Translations under genes and position numbers: made by a program
Shown: one piece after another, positions 47,280-59,489 of the stretch
How positions within the stretch are numbered: position 1 is the first letter of the stretch
Layout of the letters: every line of letters begins with the position of its first letter
NCBI GenBank assembly: GCA_001600875.1
Contig: BCLD01000011.1
Span: forward strand, 801,099-865,098
From: Solicoccozyma terricola
Lineage: Eukaryota > Basidiomycota > Tremellomycetes > Filobasidiales > Piskurozymaceae
Direction of reading: 5' to 3'
DNA length: 64,000 nt
Notes under the pieces: model-generated
Database searches by the model: none
What the model saw: only the letters and a program-made list of their open reading frames with translations
What the model was told of the DNA's origin: nothing

Positions 47280-48490
47280 CTACGGCTCAATGCCATTCCT
47301 CCATATCGCACCTCCAGGATGGATAACTACATCTACGAATTCATCGTCTTCCGTCACTGGTACAGTGTCATTCACCAGCACTTGTTCAGAGAGAGCTAGT
47401 GCCGCTATCAAGAGAGAAAGCGAGGACATTGGGGGGGGGAGGGGGGGTTAGTTACGATCAAGCGCAGGACAGAAGTCTGAGGAATCGTCTATTTGCTCAC
47501 CTATCAGTGGCATTTCTTCACCTCTCTCCTTTGCATACACCTTGTATCGTTCGAAATACCGATCGTAGTACCCTTTCCCATGACCGAGCTGGTAGGGTAC
47601 ATCGGGGGAGCAGCAGAGCAAGGTAAGGCAATATAATAGTAGCAAGCTGAGCAGATGTTCTTGATTAAGAACGATCCGAATGAGACTCACTCGACGACAA
47701 GATGAATCGAATGCCATTCCTGGTGTGAAAATGATTCGTAATGGAGTAGCTGTTGATGATATAGCTATTACACCGTATGATCCAGAAGATAGTGGATCAG
47801 CAGGATTGTCAAAAGAATAAAAGGACTCGAACAAAGTCTTGGGTTCCGACTTACCGTCTTCCCTTTCAATACATTCCTTCTTGTCGTCCTCGGTATCACG
47901 ACGGATCATCCCTGCGTCTGGTATTCCCCATTTATCTCGTGTTTGATTACATTTCTCAAGGTCTGATAGGGTGTATAGACGCTTGAAGTGCATATCTGAT
48001 ATAGAAGACGAGGAAGAGGGAGATGTAGAGGACGAGGTTGATGCTGGGATGACGGGTACGTATAGTGGAATATCTGCAAGGTGGTGGGCAAGTCTCTCAG
48101 TATCCAGATCACAGTGAATACGAAAGTATGACCCTCTCACCTCGACCAAGGATGGTCTGCAACAATCCATCTGTGCCGAGCTCGCCGGTCTGCATTGAGA
48201 GGTAACATGATACACCTCCTCTCGATGCACCATCTGTTCGATCAAGTAGTCCTAGGTTGATTACCTGGTTCAAGACGGCCTGTGCTGCGAAGCAAAGCGA
48301 CAAGCGACAAGATCAGATGACGGTACTGGAGTGACAAGCAGGGCAGGGCAGGGCCAGCTATAGACGACGACTACTGACATTGACGAGACACTTCCTGTTG
48401 TGTGAGCATGTCAAGCTTCCGCTTCATAGCTCGTCTGAGTGCCTTTTTCGCCGTGAAGATGGACTGGCGAGCTGTGACGGTGGTGGACAT
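47280..48490 (-). CDS. MTHFS: 5-formyltetrahydrofolate cyclo-ligase (MTHFS)
   Basis: ATP-dependent conversion of 5-formyl-THF to 5,10-methenyl-THF in folate one-carbon metabolism. ATG 48490 starts MSTTVTARQSIFTAKKALRR. Segments in order: QAVLNQVINLGLL, VSCYLSMQTGELGTD, LADIPLYVPVI, KWGIPDAG, IIFTPGMAFDSSCRRLGHGK (the family G-x-A-F-D...R-L-G-x-G-K motif) and GYYDRYFERY. The final exon (47280-47404, after an intron with C-tracts and a CTAAC branch) gives LALSEQVLVNDTVPVTEDDE and HPGGAIWRNGIEP, matching the end of the family. About 290 residues; the poly-Ser insert after VPVIPA is a local low-complexity addition. The start is 166 nt from the divergent TRAPPC13 gene. Confidence 0.92.
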
Positions 48491-48656
48491 GGTGATGTGC
48501 CGTAGACTGGATCGAATACGGCTGGTTGTCGATGTTGTCGATGTTCGTCGATGTTCGTCGATGTTGCTGACCCCCGGCCGACGAACGCGAAACGACGTGA
48601 ACCTCGTATTCCTGACATCTTCATACATCATACTTCATACAACCACCTCGACCACC

Positions 48657-50765
48657 ATGGACTCCCAGCAGGGCAGCTCCCGTGAGCCACATCTCCTCAA
48701 TCTCAAGGTCATGCGACTATCCCGACCTGCGCTCGCCAAACACCCGTACCCGTTCGCTCTGGAACCGACAGCAGACAGCTCGGACGGCGTGTCTGACCAG
48801 CTCAGGTCTGCGCTCGCTGCTTGCAGACCGTCACAGGCTTTATCGTTGGCGAACAGTGATCCCCACTCATCCGACTATGTCGTTCCATCAGTCCAAGACT
48901 TGTCTCTCACTCCCATGCTCACACTCCCATCATCTTTCGGAGCAATCAACCTCGGAGAAACGTTCAGCGCTGTCATTTGTCTATCCAATGATGCACCCAC
49001 ACCAGTGGGCTCTGCTAGGCTTGTAGCCAGCATGGTTGTAGGGAACTCGCCGACCGTGGTAGGGGAAATTCAGCCGCCGCCGCCGTCGTCGTCGTCGTCG
49101 CCGTCGAGCGAGGATGGTAGTGCGATCATGAAACCCGGTCAGAATATGGAGATGATGATATCGTGTGAGATGAGGGAGTTGGGATTGCATATTCTGCAGT
49201 GTGCAGTAGAGTATGCAAGCCCTACTGGCCCTAGGACATTCACCAGATCTTATCGATTCAACGTGAGTGTTGGAAAAAGGTTTACAATGTGAGAACGGAG
49301 AGACGGTAAAGCTGATTGTCGGTTGTGACCCCCTGTGCTTGGCCAGGTCACCGCTCCGCTCAATATAAAAACCAAAACCCACCTGTCAACATCCACTAAT
49401 GCTTTACTATCTCCTTCTCAACGGGACCTAGTATTCCTCGAGATTCACATGCAGAATATGAGCCCTCAACCGATGGTGTTTGAAAAAGTTGAGATGGAAC
49501 CTATCGCGGGAATGAAGGTCGTCAAGAAGCGGATAGTGGGGTTGAGAGGCAGGTCGAGAAGCGGCGAGGATCTACACAGCAAGGCAATCTTCGACGGATC
49601 TCTCGAAGCTCTCGCTCCTGGTGATACACGACAACATTTATTCGCTCTCGCTCCTATACCCACGCCTCCATTCCCGCAATCTTCTCTCTTCCCACCAACC
49701 CTCACACCCGGCTCGAATGTCCCGCTAGGAAGACTCGATTTAGCCTGGCGAGGACCATTCGGGGAGCGGGGCCAGCTCCTGACATCGATGTTGAGTCGGA
49801 AAGTACCTGTGAATGCACCGACGGCGTCGATTCCTCCGACGAGGACGGTTTCGACTTCGGCGGGTACACCAACAGGGAGACCACATAGTCCATTCGTGGG
49901 CGCTTCTGCACCGCCGACTCCACCGCCCAAGGCATCGAGCGAAGTGGTTGGATGGGAAACCACCCTTGCTGTCATCCACTGCCAGAGGCATTCCGTGCCA
50001 TTGCGCAAAGAGTTGAATATGAAGCTCAGGTTAGCGATTGGCAGGAATGAAAGGACGTTGAATGATGGGACACAGACAGTGCAATTGGCTGTTCAATACT
50101 TTCGTGTCACCTTGGCTCAACAAGCATATCCACCATCGCCAGGATATACTCAGGCATTGTCTTCGTCAAACCCTTCTCGGTCTGCTACCCCTCAACCGCC
50201 CTCGCTTAGCGTACAACCGCCCTCACGTTCCGCAACGCCGATGTCATCCCGCGTTGCCACTCCCGCACATCTCTCCCGACTCGCTTCGACCACCTCGCTC
50301 AGGATTCAGACTCCGCCGCTCCTGCCGATGCCCTCTCCACCAGTCGATCAAACACCCGCACCACCACGATTCCCACCTTCCCCAGAATTGCAAGTCACAC
50401 CATCTCAGCTCGCCGGGGACTCCAAATTTACCGGCGAAGTTCGACAGCTGGGCGTTAGCCTGTTATTCTTACCAGAGGTGACGCTACGACATCTCGATAT
50501 CGCCAAGCCGCAAAGGGATGAATCGCCGAGGCCATCGGTAGATGGCGGTGATCAACTGGCTCCGCCACCGCCACCTCCTCGTCAAGCGAATAGGTTGGAA
50601 GGTTTCGTAGATTTTGATATCAAATTCGTTGCTACCAAACCAGGACTCGCCAAGTTGGGGGGTCTTCGGGTTATTCGCTTGAACGACGTCAAGGATGTCA
50701 AACAAGGGGGCGAGGTGTTGAAGGAGTGGGAGTCATTAGGAGATGTATGGGTAGAAGGGTGGTGA
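48657..50765 (+). CDS. TRAPPC13: Trafficking protein particle complex subunit 13
   Basis: A subunit of the TRAPP vesicle-tethering complexes (DUF974 family), acting in Golgi/autophagy membrane traffic. Two exons: 48657-49262 and 49347-50765, joined at YRFN-VTAPLNIKTKTHLS. N-terminal landmarks are PHLLNLKVMRLSRPALAK, SFGAINLGETFSAVICLSND and AVEYASPTGPRTFTRSYRFN. The second exon has VFLEIHMQNMSPQPMVFEKV and LDLAWRGPFGERGQLLTSML, then a Ser/Pro/Thr-rich stretch, and FVDFDIKFVATKPGLAKLGG near the end. About 674 residues, longer than animal TRAPPC13 because of Pro/Ser linkers. [13 protein letters not shown] run lies in exon 1. Confidence 0.88.
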
Positions 50766-50952
50766 TCGTTGTAGATTTTGTGCAAGTAGATGTATCATTT
50801 GACTCCCTCTTTCTTACCCATGCCGCGAGGCTGTTCAAAACTTGAGCAACGGAAACGAACAGATACTTGACGCTTAGGCATCACCACGATCGACGCCTTT
50901 CAGTGATGTTCAACATGCAGGACAAACTATACTATACCCTGAGGTGTCTGTC

Positions 50953-52560
50953 TCAATATCTCGCTCTTTTGGGATCCCGGTCTTGTTCGTAGCCACCACC
51001 ACCACCACCCGTAGGCCCGCTTCTTGGTGCTCCACCATACCCACCTTGTTCTCCGCCGGGTCCGCCGTTGAAATCTCGTTTTTGACCTGGGCCATCGAAG
51101 CCACCACCTCTTTGGAAGCCAACGCCGCCGCCACTGACATAGAAGGAATGATCAGCATTTCCTTCGGAGACGACATATTCGAAGTCGCTTACCCATAAGC
51201 ACCGCGACCCCCGCCAGCTTGGAATCCACCGCCACCACCTTGATACCCACCTCCTCGGCCACCGTCAAAGCCACTGCATCGATCAGGTCAGTCAGCATGT
51301 CCCTCAACAATAGGATGACGGGACAATTTACCCTTGGAAACCACCTCGATCACCACCACCGCCTCCAAAACCACCACCCCTATCTCCGCCGAAACCTCCT
51401 CTGTCACCACCACCACCTTGGAAGCCACCACCTGAAAGAAGAATGGAGTCAGCGAATGATATCCTGCACGTCTTCCGAACACGCAACAACTCACGGAAGC
51501 CACCACCACCTCCTCGATCACCTCCTTGGAAACCACCTCTGAAGCCACCGCCACCACCGCGATCTCCTCCTTGGAAACCACCCCTGAACCCACCACCACC
51601 TCCGAATCCTCCTCGCCCCATCCCTCTACCTCCGCCTCCAAAGCCACCTCTCATACCACCTCTAAATCCACCACCAAACGCCGGTGTCACAGCCACCGCT
51701 GCTGGATCCACTGGTTTAGGTCTACCGCCTAGTCCACCACCTAGCTTTCGAGGTTTCCAGCCTTTTACAGTTCGTCCACGCTCAACGTCGACGAGGATTT
51801 TCTTGTTGAAGATGGGGATACCTTCTGCGTCTTTGTATGCGGCTGTGAGGCGGGGAGGACAGACATGATCAGTTCAGCGATGTTCTCCGTTGAGAATCAA
51901 CATGACTTTTCTCACCCTTCATATCCCTTTCCCTCTCAAACACGACGAAAGCATAACCGGTGGATTTACCCTTCTTGTCTTTAACGATACGGATCCGTTC
52001 GATAGCTCCGTACATCTCGAATTCGCGACGGAGATCTGCTTCTGATGCTTTTTTGGACTGCGTGCGGGACAATGGTCAGTGTGTGGGACGGATGAAGAAA
52101 TAGCGCGGGCGGATGATGGCTTTGGCATACCAATCGAGCGATAAACAACGTCTTGTACGGATCTCCTACTGCTTCAGCGTCTTCGCTTGGTTTATCTGCC
52201 ATCAACCACTCACTCCATTAGCATTTTCAGACGACGGGAGACAACCATTCGTACACACTCACAATTCTTCTCCACATTCTTCTTGTACTCTTCCTGCTGT
52301 CTTTTCTTTTCCTCCTTTTTCAATTGCCTCTCATACTCGGCCGCAAGCTTGAACTTTGTATCCTTTTTCTCCTCTTCCGTCGCTTCACCTTTCAACACCT
52401 TTTCTTCCTCTTCCTCACGCAGTCGTTGAAGGGTCGAAGCGATTCCTCCCAGTCGATGGGGACCGGGCTTGTTGGGGTCGGAACCGGTTGGCTTGATAAA
52501 GGTTGGTGGTGGTCGAGGAGCAAACAGCTTCATGAGTGCTGGGGGGAATTTGGCTGCCAT
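50953..52560 (-). CDS. SNRNP70: U1 small nuclear ribonucleoprotein 70 kDa (U1-70K) with RGG tail
   Basis: Core protein of the U1 snRNP, binding stem-loop I of U1 snRNA in 5' splice site recognition. ATG 52560 starts [20 protein letters not shown], the N-terminal segment typical of U1-70K, followed by a charged helix [20 protein letters not shown]. The RRM has RNP2 [27 protein letters not shown] and RNP1 [12 protein letters not shown], then the diagnostic post-RRM stretch [20 protein letters not shown]. The rest (from about 51720 down) is Gly/Arg/Phe-rich RGG-type sequence ([12 protein letters not shown] and GGFQGG repeats), interrupted by introns, ending DRDPKRARY with stop 50953-50955. Animal U1-70K instead has an Arg/Glu/Asp/Ser-rich tail. 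About 420 residues. Confidence 0.9.
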
Positions 52561-53084
52561 GATGGGCAAGGGAATGGGAAGATGTTTCCGATGGAGGGAG
52601 GGAGAGTGAGGGTTCCGTGGGGTGATTGAGGAGAGTGGAGGATATCACGGAGGATGAGGACCTGACGCGCTGTATTGCTGTCCGTTCTTCTAGCTCCGGA
52701 AAGGCCAACGGAGGGAGCCTGCTGTGTTGTTTTTTGCTAGTGGCAAGATGGAGACCGACGGCTGTCCTGACTGCACTTGGCGACTCTGCTTGGGCTGAAC
52801 GACGACGATGCTGTGAGGATGGCGAGCGAGGTGATGCTGTTGAACATCCGAGTGTCCTCTGGGAAAAGATGGATGACACGTGTAATTCGTGAGAGACGCA
52901 AGACGAAGAAAGTCGGCGAGCCATGGTAGATGGATGTCCACAGCACCGTCGCCATCTCGTCAGCACTCGTACACAGCCCCACCAGACTAGCTCGCAGCCG
53001 TCTAGAGCAGGTCACTACGTATATCCCAGAAAAGACCGAGTCATTCGGCTCAGTAGCGGGGTGTGAAACCACACCATCGCTGCC
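52561..53084. other. Divergent promoter region (U1-70K / COX10)
   Basis: 524 nt separating the two ATGs. It holds both promoters. Open frames on both strands exist but lack any domain or splice-compatible structure. Confidence 0.6.
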
Positions 53085-54640
53085 ATGAAGTAAGTTCTGC
53101 TTCGACCCAACTTGTCGAAGTGTTGTTTGACGAACTGACGAGGACGACCTTTCGTCACAGCACCACCATTGCATCATCATCTCGTCTCTACTTTCGCTCC
53201 CTCCGACTAGCAAGCAAACGGTGTCCAACATTCACCCGGTCTGCTTCCTCATCCACCGCTATCCCTTACACTTTCTTCTCCGCCCACCATATTCATAGAC
53301 ATGACACGACCATACGTTCACCCGCAGGCTCTATAGCTTCGTTACTCGGTACGACACGGAAGGGGAAAGGAAAGGAAGACGCTCCATGGGATAGTGTCGC
53401 CGACGTCGCAGTAGGCGGAGGCGGAGGTGGCGGAGTGGAACCACGAACAAGAACCCATGCTACGTCGTCACTGTACCATCTTCCAGGCTTTCCCGATCTC
53501 GATCTTCCACCTCCTCCCGCACCAACGTCGGATCGCTCGCTATACAAGGAGATCCCACCATTGACCTTCAAACGAAGAATAGGAGTCTACTCTCAACTGG
53601 CCAAGCATAATTTAACGGTGTTGGTCACGTTGACATCGACAACTGGACTTGCTTTATCTCCCCTTCCATTGGATTTACCACTCCTCCTCTGTCTAACCAC
53701 TGGAGTTTACCTCACTTCTGCAGCAGCGAACACCTTCAACCAAATCCTGGAATCACCGTTGGACGCTCAAATGCCTCGAACTCGAGGTCGTCCGCTATGC
53801 GTTCGCGCAGTGTCCAATTTTCACGCTGCGGTGTTCGGGATCGGATGTGCGATCGTTGGTGGCTCCTTGCTGTACTGGGGATGCAACCCCACGACTGCAG
53901 CGTTAGGACTCGGGAATATAATACTCTATGCCGCGATCTACACACCGATGAAGAGGTTGTCGATCCTGAACACTTGGGTGGGAGCGGTGGTCGGTGCGAT
54001 TCCACCTGTGATGGGATGGACAGCTACCGGTGGTCCAATTTGGCCGACGTCGACGGATGCGATACAGTGGTTCGCACCACCGGATTGGGTGATGAAACTC
54101 TGTGGACTGGAAGGATCTAATGCGGTGGAAACGATCACGAACGCACCTCCAAGCCCTCTCGTACCTCTCGTCCTATTCACCCTCATGTTCTCTTGGCAAT
54201 TTCCACATTTCAACGCCCTCTCCCACCTTATACGATCGAGTTACGCACTCTCTTCGTATCGCATGCTATCAGTCCTCTCACCTAGGAAGAACGCGATGGT
54301 CTCGTTACGACATTCTCTACTCCTCATTCCATTGTGTTCCATACTAGCACCGCTGACTGGAGCAGTCGGATGGTCATTCGCTCTCACCTCGGCGATACCC
54401 AACGTCATCCTCGCTCGTCGCGCGATAGCGTTTGCGAGGACGATCAATGATAAAACGGCGAGAAGGTTGTTTTGGGCGAGTTTATGGCATTTACCGGTGG
54501 TGATGGGGCTGATGATGGTACATAAGAGGGACGCAGTGTGGGGGAGTTGGAAGTGGTGGAGAGGAATCTTGGGATTGAGGGATGAAGAGGAGGAACAACA
54601 GGCGGTGATGTTAGTCATGGAGGACGAATCGAACGTGTAG
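53085..54640 (+). CDS. COX10: Protoheme IX farnesyltransferase (COX10)
   Basis: Converts protoheme to heme O in the mitochondrial inner membrane for cytochrome c oxidase. Exon 1 is only 5 nt (53085-53089, ATGAA), followed by a 71-nt intron (GTAAGT...ACAG); exon 2 is 53161-54640, giving about 494 residues. The N-terminus (SRLYFRSLRLASKRCPTFTR) is an Arg/Ser-rich mitochondrial presequence. The UbiA-type core has TFNQILESPLDAQMPRTRGR (prenyl-diphosphate/Mg site), YTPMKRLSILNTWVGAVVGA and FMWQFPH-like FSWQFPHFNALSH, with membrane helices such as LVPLVLFTLMFSW. Stop TAG 54638-54640. Convergent with MUTYH 69 nt away. Confidence 0.95.
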
Positions 54641-54709
54641 AGGCGACGAGATTCTTTGTAATAGTGTAGTGCAATACAACGTGGGGTCTAAGCGCACTTG
54701 ATTCATTCT

Positions 54710-57357
54710 TCACCCTCGTCGTGGCATGGACGGCATAGCGATCTTTTTGATCGTCTTGCCGTCCCGAGTGGTGGCTGGTATCGGCAGCGTCTTCTTGCGC
54801 TTCATCGATGTAGATTTGCCTTCTACCACCTTGGTCGGCTTCCCAGCGCCAAACGCAGCAGGCCCGTAAACCATCGTCCACAGCTTCTTGGTCCCAGTTC
54901 CTATATTCGCGTGCTTGACCTGGTCGGCGGTCATCCATACGGCGGTGGCGGCAAAACCAGGTCGTATTGTCGGGGCAGCGTCCGACCCCGTGATCGTGAG
55001 GGCGTATACCGAGTAGGTCATGTTGATATGTGAGAAGACGTGAAGGAAGCTCCCGCAAGATGTTGGAGTTGAGAGCGTTTCATTGTCCGAGAGCGGCAGG
55101 AGGATGTTGTCGATGATGGCGCGAGTACTTCGGATCTGGTCATCGATATTGCTATCTGGTGACACCAGAGCGGAAGGAGGTTCAAATAAACCGGCGAGGA
55201 GGCCTGGAAGAGAGGGAGGTACACCATAAGTGACGAGCCGGGTGATTGCAAAATGTCCAGCCTTCGATGTCTCACCCTTTTCAGGCCGTTTCACCATCAA
55301 CCACTTATCCACCTCCCCGCTCTCCCATTTCAACAAACAAACAGCCGTCAACTCCTCCCTCGATACTTTGGCCACCTTTTTCATAGGGAATATGGTTACG
55401 CTCGGAATACCGCCGTTGTGTGGGTTCGCGGTGTAAGGCGCTGCACAACATATGGGACAGTTTGGTTCGTCTGATGGTGGTAATGGTGGTGGTCCAGAGA
55501 GCTGTGAGATGGGGATTGAGAATCAGGGGTATTTGTATATCCGCACGGAGACGAGGGAGTCACTCACCTCTGCATAAGCTCTACAACCACTTTTCAACGG
55601 ACAAGCATCGCAATCAGGTGCAACAGGTTTACAAATCCGATTTCCAACTTCCATGAGTGCCTTTTGATTTTCCCAAAAATCAGCTGCGGAAGCTTCACAC
55701 AAACTCACACCGCCAACGCAAATGCGAACGCCTGTCCTCACCTGATTCCAATCCCCAACCACCCCATCTTGATATCCCTGCCTTGCAACATTCTCCACCA
55801 ACATCTCCGCCACCGACCATAATTTCTTCACCAACATCGGAGAAGTAGGTAATGCATGTAATCCCAAAAGGCGACAAAGCAATCTATGTATATTCCCATC
55901 GACCTGAATCAGTGCCACGTCAGTTTCAGCTCAGACGCTAAGATTGGGGGAATGACCACCAGAAGACGAGAATACGCTTACGATAGGAGTAGTAACACCA
56001 TATGCCATCGAACAAATCGCTCCTGCTGTATACCTCCCAATCCCTTCAATCTCTTTCTCCATCACTCCAGGATCATCAGGTAATCTGCCTGAATTTTCCC
56101 GCGCGGGGGGTTATCAGAATATCGAGGGACACTTGATCGTCAACCCTCCACGAATCAACAACGACCACACGCTCTGTCACTCTGCCTCACCTTTATACCT
56201 CGTAAAATCACCTTGAACCCTCTTCGCACCAGCTAATAACCCTCTAGCACGTCTATAATATCCTAACCCTGTCCATGCTGAATTAACTTGTTCGATATCC
56301 GCTTCAGCGAGATGGGAAATCGTCGGCCATCTGGGAGGGGGGAGCGTGGGATTTGGTTGTTAGTGCTTGGGGGAGGGTGAAGGGAACGGGAGGAATGGGA
56401 CTTGCTTTTCGATCCATCGTTTCCAATATGGTATGACCTAGACGAAGAAAGATTCCACACCGGAGGGTACCGCCTCTCATTCAGCTTCTCCGACTTTTTT
56501 TGTACTCGCAAGGGGAAGGGGAAGGGGAAGACACTTACCGTCGTCACTTGTGTTTGTTGTAACATCACTTCACTGACTATTCTCCCCCGCAAACGACAGA
56601 AAAATCAGAACATCCCATCTATTGATACGCCGAAAACACCGGAAAGTCAGAGGGGAGGGACTTACTCCATATCTACATAGAAACATCACAAAGTCAAATG
56701 CAAAATCCCAGGAACGAATTGAAGGGTTCGAAACGTCTTCTGTCAGCCTTCATCGCTTTCCTCTCCGCTTTCGATAGGTCCAGGTTTATCTCATCCCCTC
56801 ACCTCATATGCTCTTTGTCCTTTTACTTCAATTGTAGATGAAGGATCGTATTGTTTTCTCCATGGCATACCCCGCTGTTCTCTATCCTCGCCCGCCGGAA
56901 AAAAACCGGAACATTAAACAAGGTAAGGTAAGAGATGTAGGGAGCCTCGAGGAGAAATTCACCTGGATTTATCAAACCAATCTAATAAACCAACCTGAGA
57001 TTCCCCTCTATCCACTATCGTATCTAAAGGCTGATGATAAGTTTCAGAATGAATACGATTTGTTACAAGGTCATCGGTGATGATATCTTTCGATGTGGGT
57101 GTAAGTTTGATCTTCTTCGTAGTTGTTCGTGCGCTCAATTGCCGTTTGGACGATCCAAGATCTTCGGCGTAGTTATCTTGCTCCTCGTGTTCATCCCCAT
57201 CTTCATCCTCATATTCATCTTGATCGTCTTCATCTTCATCTTCATACGTCTCATCGCGAACATCTGACCGTGTCAAATCGATGAGATCATCATCATTTGT
57301 TTTAATCCGTTTCTTGCGGTGTTTATTGGTGGTAGTTGTCCTAGTAGACCTGTTCAT
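54710..57357 (-). CDS. MUTYH: Adenine DNA glycosylase (MutY/MUTYH)
   Basis: Base-excision repair enzyme removing A opposite 8-oxoguanine. ATG 57357 (MNRSTRTTTTNKHRKKRIKT) starts an acidic/basic N-terminal region ending GLLDWFDKSR; the next exon has RGMPWRKQYDPSST. The HhH-GPD core has WISEIMLQQTQVTTV (catalytic Glu region), AWTGLGYYRRARGLLAGA, GIGRYTAGAICSMAYG and TPIVDGNIHRLLCRLLGL (catalytic Asp). The 4Fe-4S ligands are in CKPVAPDCDACPLKSGC. A Nudix-like C-terminal domain follows: LLKWESGEVDKWLMVKRPEK, LAGLFEPPSALVSPD, FSHINMTYSVYAL. Ends with a basic tail (KTIKKIAMPSMPRRG). At least six introns; about 610 residues. Both catalytic residues and all four cysteines are visible. Confidence 0.93.
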
Positions 57358-57690
57358 ACTTCAGTTCGTAGTCTAGCTAATGACCGATGTAAAGCAGTCA
57401 AGATACACTATGGAATGTGAGACATTATTGGTTGAACTGGCAAACAACGCGTCGAGGCCACGTGGAAGTGAACAATGCACGTGACACTCCGCCGATGGTG
57501 TCGATGTGACGTCACATTCCCCGATTTTCCATGTTCCATCGTCATCCATCCCAGCATCCAGGAATCGGATCATAGGCAAGGAGTCGGGTTGGAGTATATT
57601 AGTGGACAGGAGCGGGACAATAGTATAGCGCAGCGGTTTGTATTCCACACATTCTCATCCCATTCACATATACATACATTCCATCTCATC
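57358..57690. other. Divergent promoter region
   Basis: 333 nt between MUTYH and the small mitochondrial-type gene. No extra gene or clear TATA box seen. Confidence 0.6.
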
Positions 57691-58302
57691 ATGTTCAGAT
57701 CAATCGCCACCCGTTCAGCTCCAATCTACAACACCCTTATCCGTACCCGTGGATACGCCGAGAAGAAGAGTAAGTGCCACCCCCGTCTTCCCGTTCCCCC
57801 CTTCCCACCCCCCCAACACCACCACAATCGCCTCTTTTCTTATGTATTTGGTGTTTATCTTTGTTTCTTTCTTCCTTTGGGTAGCATTGACGGAACAAGC
57901 AGGAGACGTGTTGAAGAAGACTGCTCAGGCATTTTCAGCTGAGGGTAGTGTTGGTAAGGAATTCAAAGCGGATGGAAAGGTCGGACAGGTTGGTGAAGCA
58001 GGTGAGAGAAATATTTTGTTCTATTAACGTCTCGAAAGCCCTTCAATCTAATCTAACTCATCATATATTACCCTTCACTCGCATTCAATCCCCCTACTCT
58101 CCTCGATCTCACTTGTCCAAATACTCTTCATGACTTCCTAATTCCTATTCATAAAACCCCATCAGCCGGAGGCACATTCTCAGCTAAATCAGGTGGGAAA
58201 GTAGGTCAAGCATTCGAACCTGATGGGAATGTAGGTGGCAAAGTTCAAGAAGCTTCGGATGAGACTTGGGATAAGGGGAAGGATGTCAAGGCGAATTCGT
58301 AA
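57691..58302 (+). CDS. Small mitochondrial-type protein with glycine/lysine repeats
   Basis: Not recognised. Three exons: 57691 to about 57769 (MFRSIATRSAPIYNTLIRTR, a presequence-like amphipathic start followed by GYAEKK), about 57884-58001 (ALTEQAGDVLKKTAQAFSAE...KADGKVGQVGEA), and from about 58166 to TAA 58300-58302 (GGTFSAKSGGKVGQAFEPDG...DKGKDVKANS). About 112-115 residues. Exons 2 and 3 share an imperfect pattern FSA-x-G-x-V/K-G-x-x-F-x-x-D-G-x-V-G, suggesting internal duplication. A mitochondrial matrix location is inferred only from the N-terminus. No enzymatic motif is visible. Confidence 0.75.
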
Positions 58303-59489
58303 AGGAAAAGGGAAAGTGTTTTAGGGGAGACGACGTATCTTCGTTTCTTAAGTGAAAATGGATTAGGAATGAGAGTTGGTGGATGTCGTGGTAGACCATG
58401 TGGATTTATACTATATGAGCAGCAGTGAATCTGTTTACGAATTCGATTCGACTCACCTGTCGCCCTTGCCAAAACATCTTAAAAAGGCAAAAGCTATCAT
58501 GATAACGAAGAAAAAGAAAAAAACATGACCGAATTAGGAGCATTGTTTGGGGATATTACCGGTATGAAGAACGTAATCGGTAACCCCTCGGTCCACGGCC
58601 CGCCAGTTTCCTCAAAAGGCGACTGGATGATCCAAAGCTCTCCACGATACAATTCTGCTGAGGGGACAATTCTGCTGAGGGGGTGCCTCCAGATAAGTGG
58701 ATCGACGCCTATCAAGCATTGATGTTACTTGTATCTGCGTTACACGGTTTTCCCAGGAGGACACAATTTCGACAAAACACCACTTCACGTCAGCTTCTTT
58801 TAGATTCCGTCTTTCCGTCATCCTGAGGGAGTCCGGGGGGATTCTAGTATCTTGTGGGGAAAGTTGGCTCCTCATTCCTCGACACCCAGCCTGTACCCTT
58901 CTCCGCTCAGATTTTACGGTAGGCAGTTCAATTAGATCAGGGTTCAGGTACTGCCAATTGGATGGAATCTGATCGGTGGCGGTGGCGGGCGGGTGGCGAG
59001 AGGCGGGCGAGGTGGACGACGTCTAGTATCTACTGAAACAACCAACTTTTGCTGTGGTTATTGCAAACCCCAAGAGTCATTACCTTGTTAGAAGTTGTTG
59101 GTACCGCCGCCTCGGATACTGTCATACACCACTATATGATATTCAAGACCCGTGATCAAAAGCCAACAACTCATTAAAATTGCGATCGCATCTGTGTGTT
59201 TCTACCAAAAGGTCGCCCCGGAATTCACAGTCATCGATACTATCTCCTTTCTCCAAGGTGATTTCGTCCACGATTTGGGTTCCATTCACATCCTTCCCAC
59301 ATCTCTTAACAATATTTAATAGTCGGCCATTCTCTAGCGTCGGACTCGGACGACGTCTCTTTACAATCAGGTACGCGAGCCTTTTTTTTCGTGGTGGTGT
59401 GTAGTATCTCCCGAACCAAAGCCCCTCCTCCCTCCTAAACCCCTACTCGCATTCGACGACCAGCACCAATCTCTGAAAACCCCGTTCAA
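58303..59489. other. 1.2-kb convergent intergenic region
   Basis: No coding gene, tRNA or transposon recognised. It contains a 17-nt tandem duplication at 58650-58683 and a G-rich GGCGGGC-type block at about 58975-59015. Unusually long for a convergent spacer here, so a non-coding RNA is possible but not shown. Confidence 0.5.
58650..58683. repeat. 17-nt tandem duplication
   Basis: Two copies of CAATTCTGCTGAGGGG(A/G) in direct tandem, differing at the last base. Confidence 0.85.

Noticed and set aside
46860..47399. 179-codon plus-strand open frame between the forkhead and MTHFS genes
   Set aside because: Its 3' part overlaps the last MTHFS exon on the other strand (ALSEQVLVND...IWRNGIEP), and the rest has no domain; a chance open frame of this length is expected in the window.
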